NCBI GenBank assembly: GCA_964426675.1 | Contig: CAYRRM010000007.1 | Location: 1 to 64,000, forward strand | Length of the DNA: 64,000 nt | Source of the DNA: DYMC01 sp035406705 | GTDB lineage: Bacteria > Verrucomicrobiota > Lentisphaeria > Victivallales > GWF2-50-93 | Reading direction: 5' to 3' | In this document: one piece after another, positions 62,536 to 64,000 of the stretch | Layout: each line of letters starts with the position of its first letter | How positions within the stretch are numbered: the stretch's first letter is position 1 | The notes under the pieces: generated by a model | Told to the model about the DNA's origin: nothing | The model's input: only the letters and a program-made list of their open reading frames with translations | The model's database searches: none | Position numbers and translations under genes: made by a program

Positions 62536-63282
62536 CTAGTTATTTACTCTTTCATACCAGAAAGAACATAATTTTTTCCTTTTGAGCAAAAAAGGGAAAA
62601 TAATTAATGGAATAATTTTTATAAAAATTTCAAATTTAGAGTATGTCTTAAATTTCCTTGAAGAACTCTTCACATAAAGGGGAATAATTTTAAAATATAA
62701 ATGATTCCTTCTCCCCCATTTTTTTAGAGCTTTTGAAAAGTGAATTTCCTCCGAAGCATAAAAGCTCTCATCAAAACCACCTGTCTCCTCCCATCCTCTT
62801 TTGAGACAATATAAAAATGAACCTGCGGCAACAGGGTATAATCTAATTATAATATGATTCCATATCCAGGCAAGTAAGATGGCCACAAAATCAACATCAC
62901 CATCCTCAAAACCAATATATGCCCCCCCGGCGCATATCTTACCACTATCCAGATTCAAAATTGCATGTTTCAATAATTCAGGCGTTACAACTGTATCAGC
63001 ATCAATAAAAACTAAATACTTACCTTTCGCATTTTTAGCGCCTGCATTTCTTGCTCGAGCTATACAATTGACTTTTTCAAAAACAACATTCACTCCAAAC
63101 TCTCTTGCAATTTCAGCTGTATTATCTGTAGAATTATTGTCAACAACAATAACTTCTCCTGAGAACCTTTCAGAAAGGCTATTTTTTGCTTCAAGGACAG
63201 CGGAAAGAGTCTGATTCAATAATTTTTCTTCATTATACGCAGGTATAATTATGGAATAATCAATAGACGAATTATCTATCAT
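62536..63282 (-). CDS. Family 2 glycosyltransferase with C-terminal membrane segment
   Basis: 248 residues. GT2 fold: IIPAYNEEKLL, EVIVVDNNSTDNT and IDADTVV (DxD metal site). GWEETGGFDESFYASEEIHFS fits the acceptor base region. A short hydrophobic segment near residues ~220-235 (IKIIPLIIFPFLL) suggests membrane association. It overlaps the upstream OB-fold gene by 11 bases. Acceptor unknown. Confidence 0.88.
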   Translation of the reverse strand: MIDNSSIDYSIIIPAYNEEKLLNQTLSAVLEAKNSLSERFSGEVIVVDNNSTDNTAEIAREFGVNVVFEKVNCIARARNAGAKNAKGKYLVFIDADTVVTPELLKHAILNLDSGKICAGGAYIGFEDGDVDFVAILLAWIWNHIIIRLYPVAAGSFLYCLKRGWEETGGFDESFYASEEIHFSKALKKWGRRNHLYFKIIPLYVKSSSRKFKTYSKFEIFIKIIPLIIFPFLLKRKKLCSFWYERVNN

Positions 63283-63784
63283 GTAATTTGCGCTTGATAA
63301 TATCTTTTTGACGTGGAGTTAAGGCGTCTTTTTTATCCTCTTCTGAAATTTTTCCATTACCAATTTCTATTACTTCTATGTGATCAAGCTCAAGATGAAA
63401 AACAGGAAAAACTCCTACTTCTGGCGAAGAAGAAAACTTTTTTACCTTACCATATAATTTGACCTTTGATCCCGCTTTCAGTGAAGGAATGATTGCATTA
63501 GTCAAGTCATTTTTTTCGGCCATTACTGGAAAATTTGACGGTTTCACCTGTAAATAATAATATTTACCAGGTCTGTAACCTGATTTTTCCATATAAGGTA
63601 AAAAAGTTGTTTCATACCTAACAAAAACTGTCTCAAAACAAATCCGTTTATTTTTGTACTCTTCTGGCATCGCCTTTACTACATCCGTAGAAAGTTCCTG
63701 ATATTTTTTTGTATCCACCTCGGACTTAGCGAAATTTGCGAAAATCGCAAAAAGCATAGAGAAAAGAAAAAATCTTAATTTCAT
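63272..63784 (-). CDS. Secreted OB-fold-like protein of unknown function
   Basis: 170 residues with a signal peptide. The palindrome encodes FAIFANF at the end of its hydrophobic core. LKAGSKVKLYGKVKKFSSS followed by FHLELDHIEVIE has the pattern of an OB-fold strand pair. The last ~25 residues are a charged tail. The 42-residue fragment at the right window edge has a similar ending, so the two may be a tandem pair of related proteins (inference). Confidence 0.7.
   Translation of the reverse strand: MKLRFFLFSMLFAIFANFAKSEVDTKKYQELSTDVVKAMPEEYKNKRICFETVFVRYETTFLPYMEKSGYRPGKYYYLQVKPSNFPVMAEKNDLTNAIIPSLKAGSKVKLYGKVKKFSSSPEVGVFPVFHLELDHIEVIEIGNGKISEEDKKDALTPRQKDIIKRKLHDR
63736..63750. repeat. Iterated palindrome copy 16, spacer AAA
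   Basis: Perfect arms; Ala-Ile-Phe-Ala inside a signal peptide. Confidence 0.85.
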
Positions 63785-63870
63785 TTAAATCCTCCTCTTT
63801 TATTTTTTCGTTAAGGTTTACTAAAGAAACGTAAAAAATCACTATTTTATTATTTTGTAAATAAAATATA

Positions 63871-64000
63871 TTAATTGACCTTATCAATGTTATTAACTAT
63901 TAGAAGAGGACGTCTCCATTCCTTTACCCATTTTTTGACACCAGATACTTTTACTTTTTTATTAATCCACAAATCAAGATTTAGATTTTCAGAAATTAGA
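63871..64000 (-). CDS. C-terminal end of an OB-fold-like protein (cut by window edge)
   Basis: Minus-strand open frame of 42 codons from the window edge to TAA at 63871-63873. INKKVKVSGVKKWVKEWRRP followed by LLIVNNIDKVN has the form 'GKxVxVxGxVxxV...PxLxVxxI' of small OB-fold envelope proteins. About 86 bases separate it from the next gene on the same strand. The start and most of the gene lie outside. Confidence 0.65.
   Translation of the reverse strand, partial: LISENLNLDLWINKKVKVSGVKKWVKEWRRPLLIVNNIDKVN

Overview
This is an AT-rich bacterial chromosome segment, about one third G+C by eye. It comes from a Gram-negative organism with lipopolysaccharide: lpxK, an LpxL/HtrB-type acyltransferase and a family-9 glycosyltransferase are present. 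Two DUF1559-type pseudopilins (type IV pilin N-terminus, H-X9-DG-like C-terminus) lead glycan-degradation operons, and there is a small secretin-N-like secreted protein and many large modular secreted proteins. This mix is typical of the PVC superphylum, especially Lentisphaerota, or of related uncultured phyla. That placement is an inference from gene content.

Layout. 0-8.3 kb: the tail of an unknown gene, an AraC regulator, two Gfo/Idh/MocA oxidoreductases, an FG-GAP protein, ispF, rhamnulokinase, a GH130 phosphorylase-like enzyme and a sugar isomerase/epimerase. 8.3-12.6 kb: a lone molybdate/tungstate-binding lipoprotein, purQ and a six-hairpin glycosidase-like protein that ends at a clear terminator. 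12.7-20 kb: a 1172-residue modular esterase, a secretin-N-like protein, a GT9 and a GT39-like membrane protein with TPRs. 20-35.9 kb: two head-to-tail minus-strand operons. The upstream one is pseudopilin, 1361-residue GH-A-type protein, GH2 beta-mannosidase-like enzyme, DapA/NanA-type aldolase and two neuraminidase-like BNR proteins. The downstream one is pseudopilin, NodB deacetylase, LacI regulator and a GH74-like Asp-box protein. Each begins with a sigma70-like promoter overlapped by the same CG-centred palindrome, TACTATCGATAGTA, so the LacI protein probably controls both operons and itself. 36.2-64 kb: mostly core genes. These are an olsA/olsB-like pair, DUF3047, a lytic transglycosylase, larE, lpxL-like, lipoproteins, leuD, cimA, thiF, fabI, lpxK, xylB, a UDPGP uridylyltransferase, a large TPR protein, HU, hisS, a BaiN-like flavoprotein, an FHA-GAF histidine kinase, an orphan ATP-cone protein, nrdR, acylphosphatase, a GT2 and two OB-fold-like secreted proteins, the last cut by the window edge.

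The most unusual signal is an iterated interrupted palindrome, TTGCGA-NNN-TCGCAA. I found 16 near-complete copies, all inside real genes of unrelated function. They are read in two of the three possible frames, most often as Ala-X-Phe-Ala. The copies are frequent in the core-like DNA and absent from 19.6 to 36.6 kb, the span holding the LacI/pseudopilin glycan operons. This looks like a genome-wide iterated DNA word (compare cyanobacterial HIP1 or DNA uptake sequences), with the glycan operons as a possible later acquisition. No tRNA, rRNA, CRISPR array, insertion sequence or integrase was seen.
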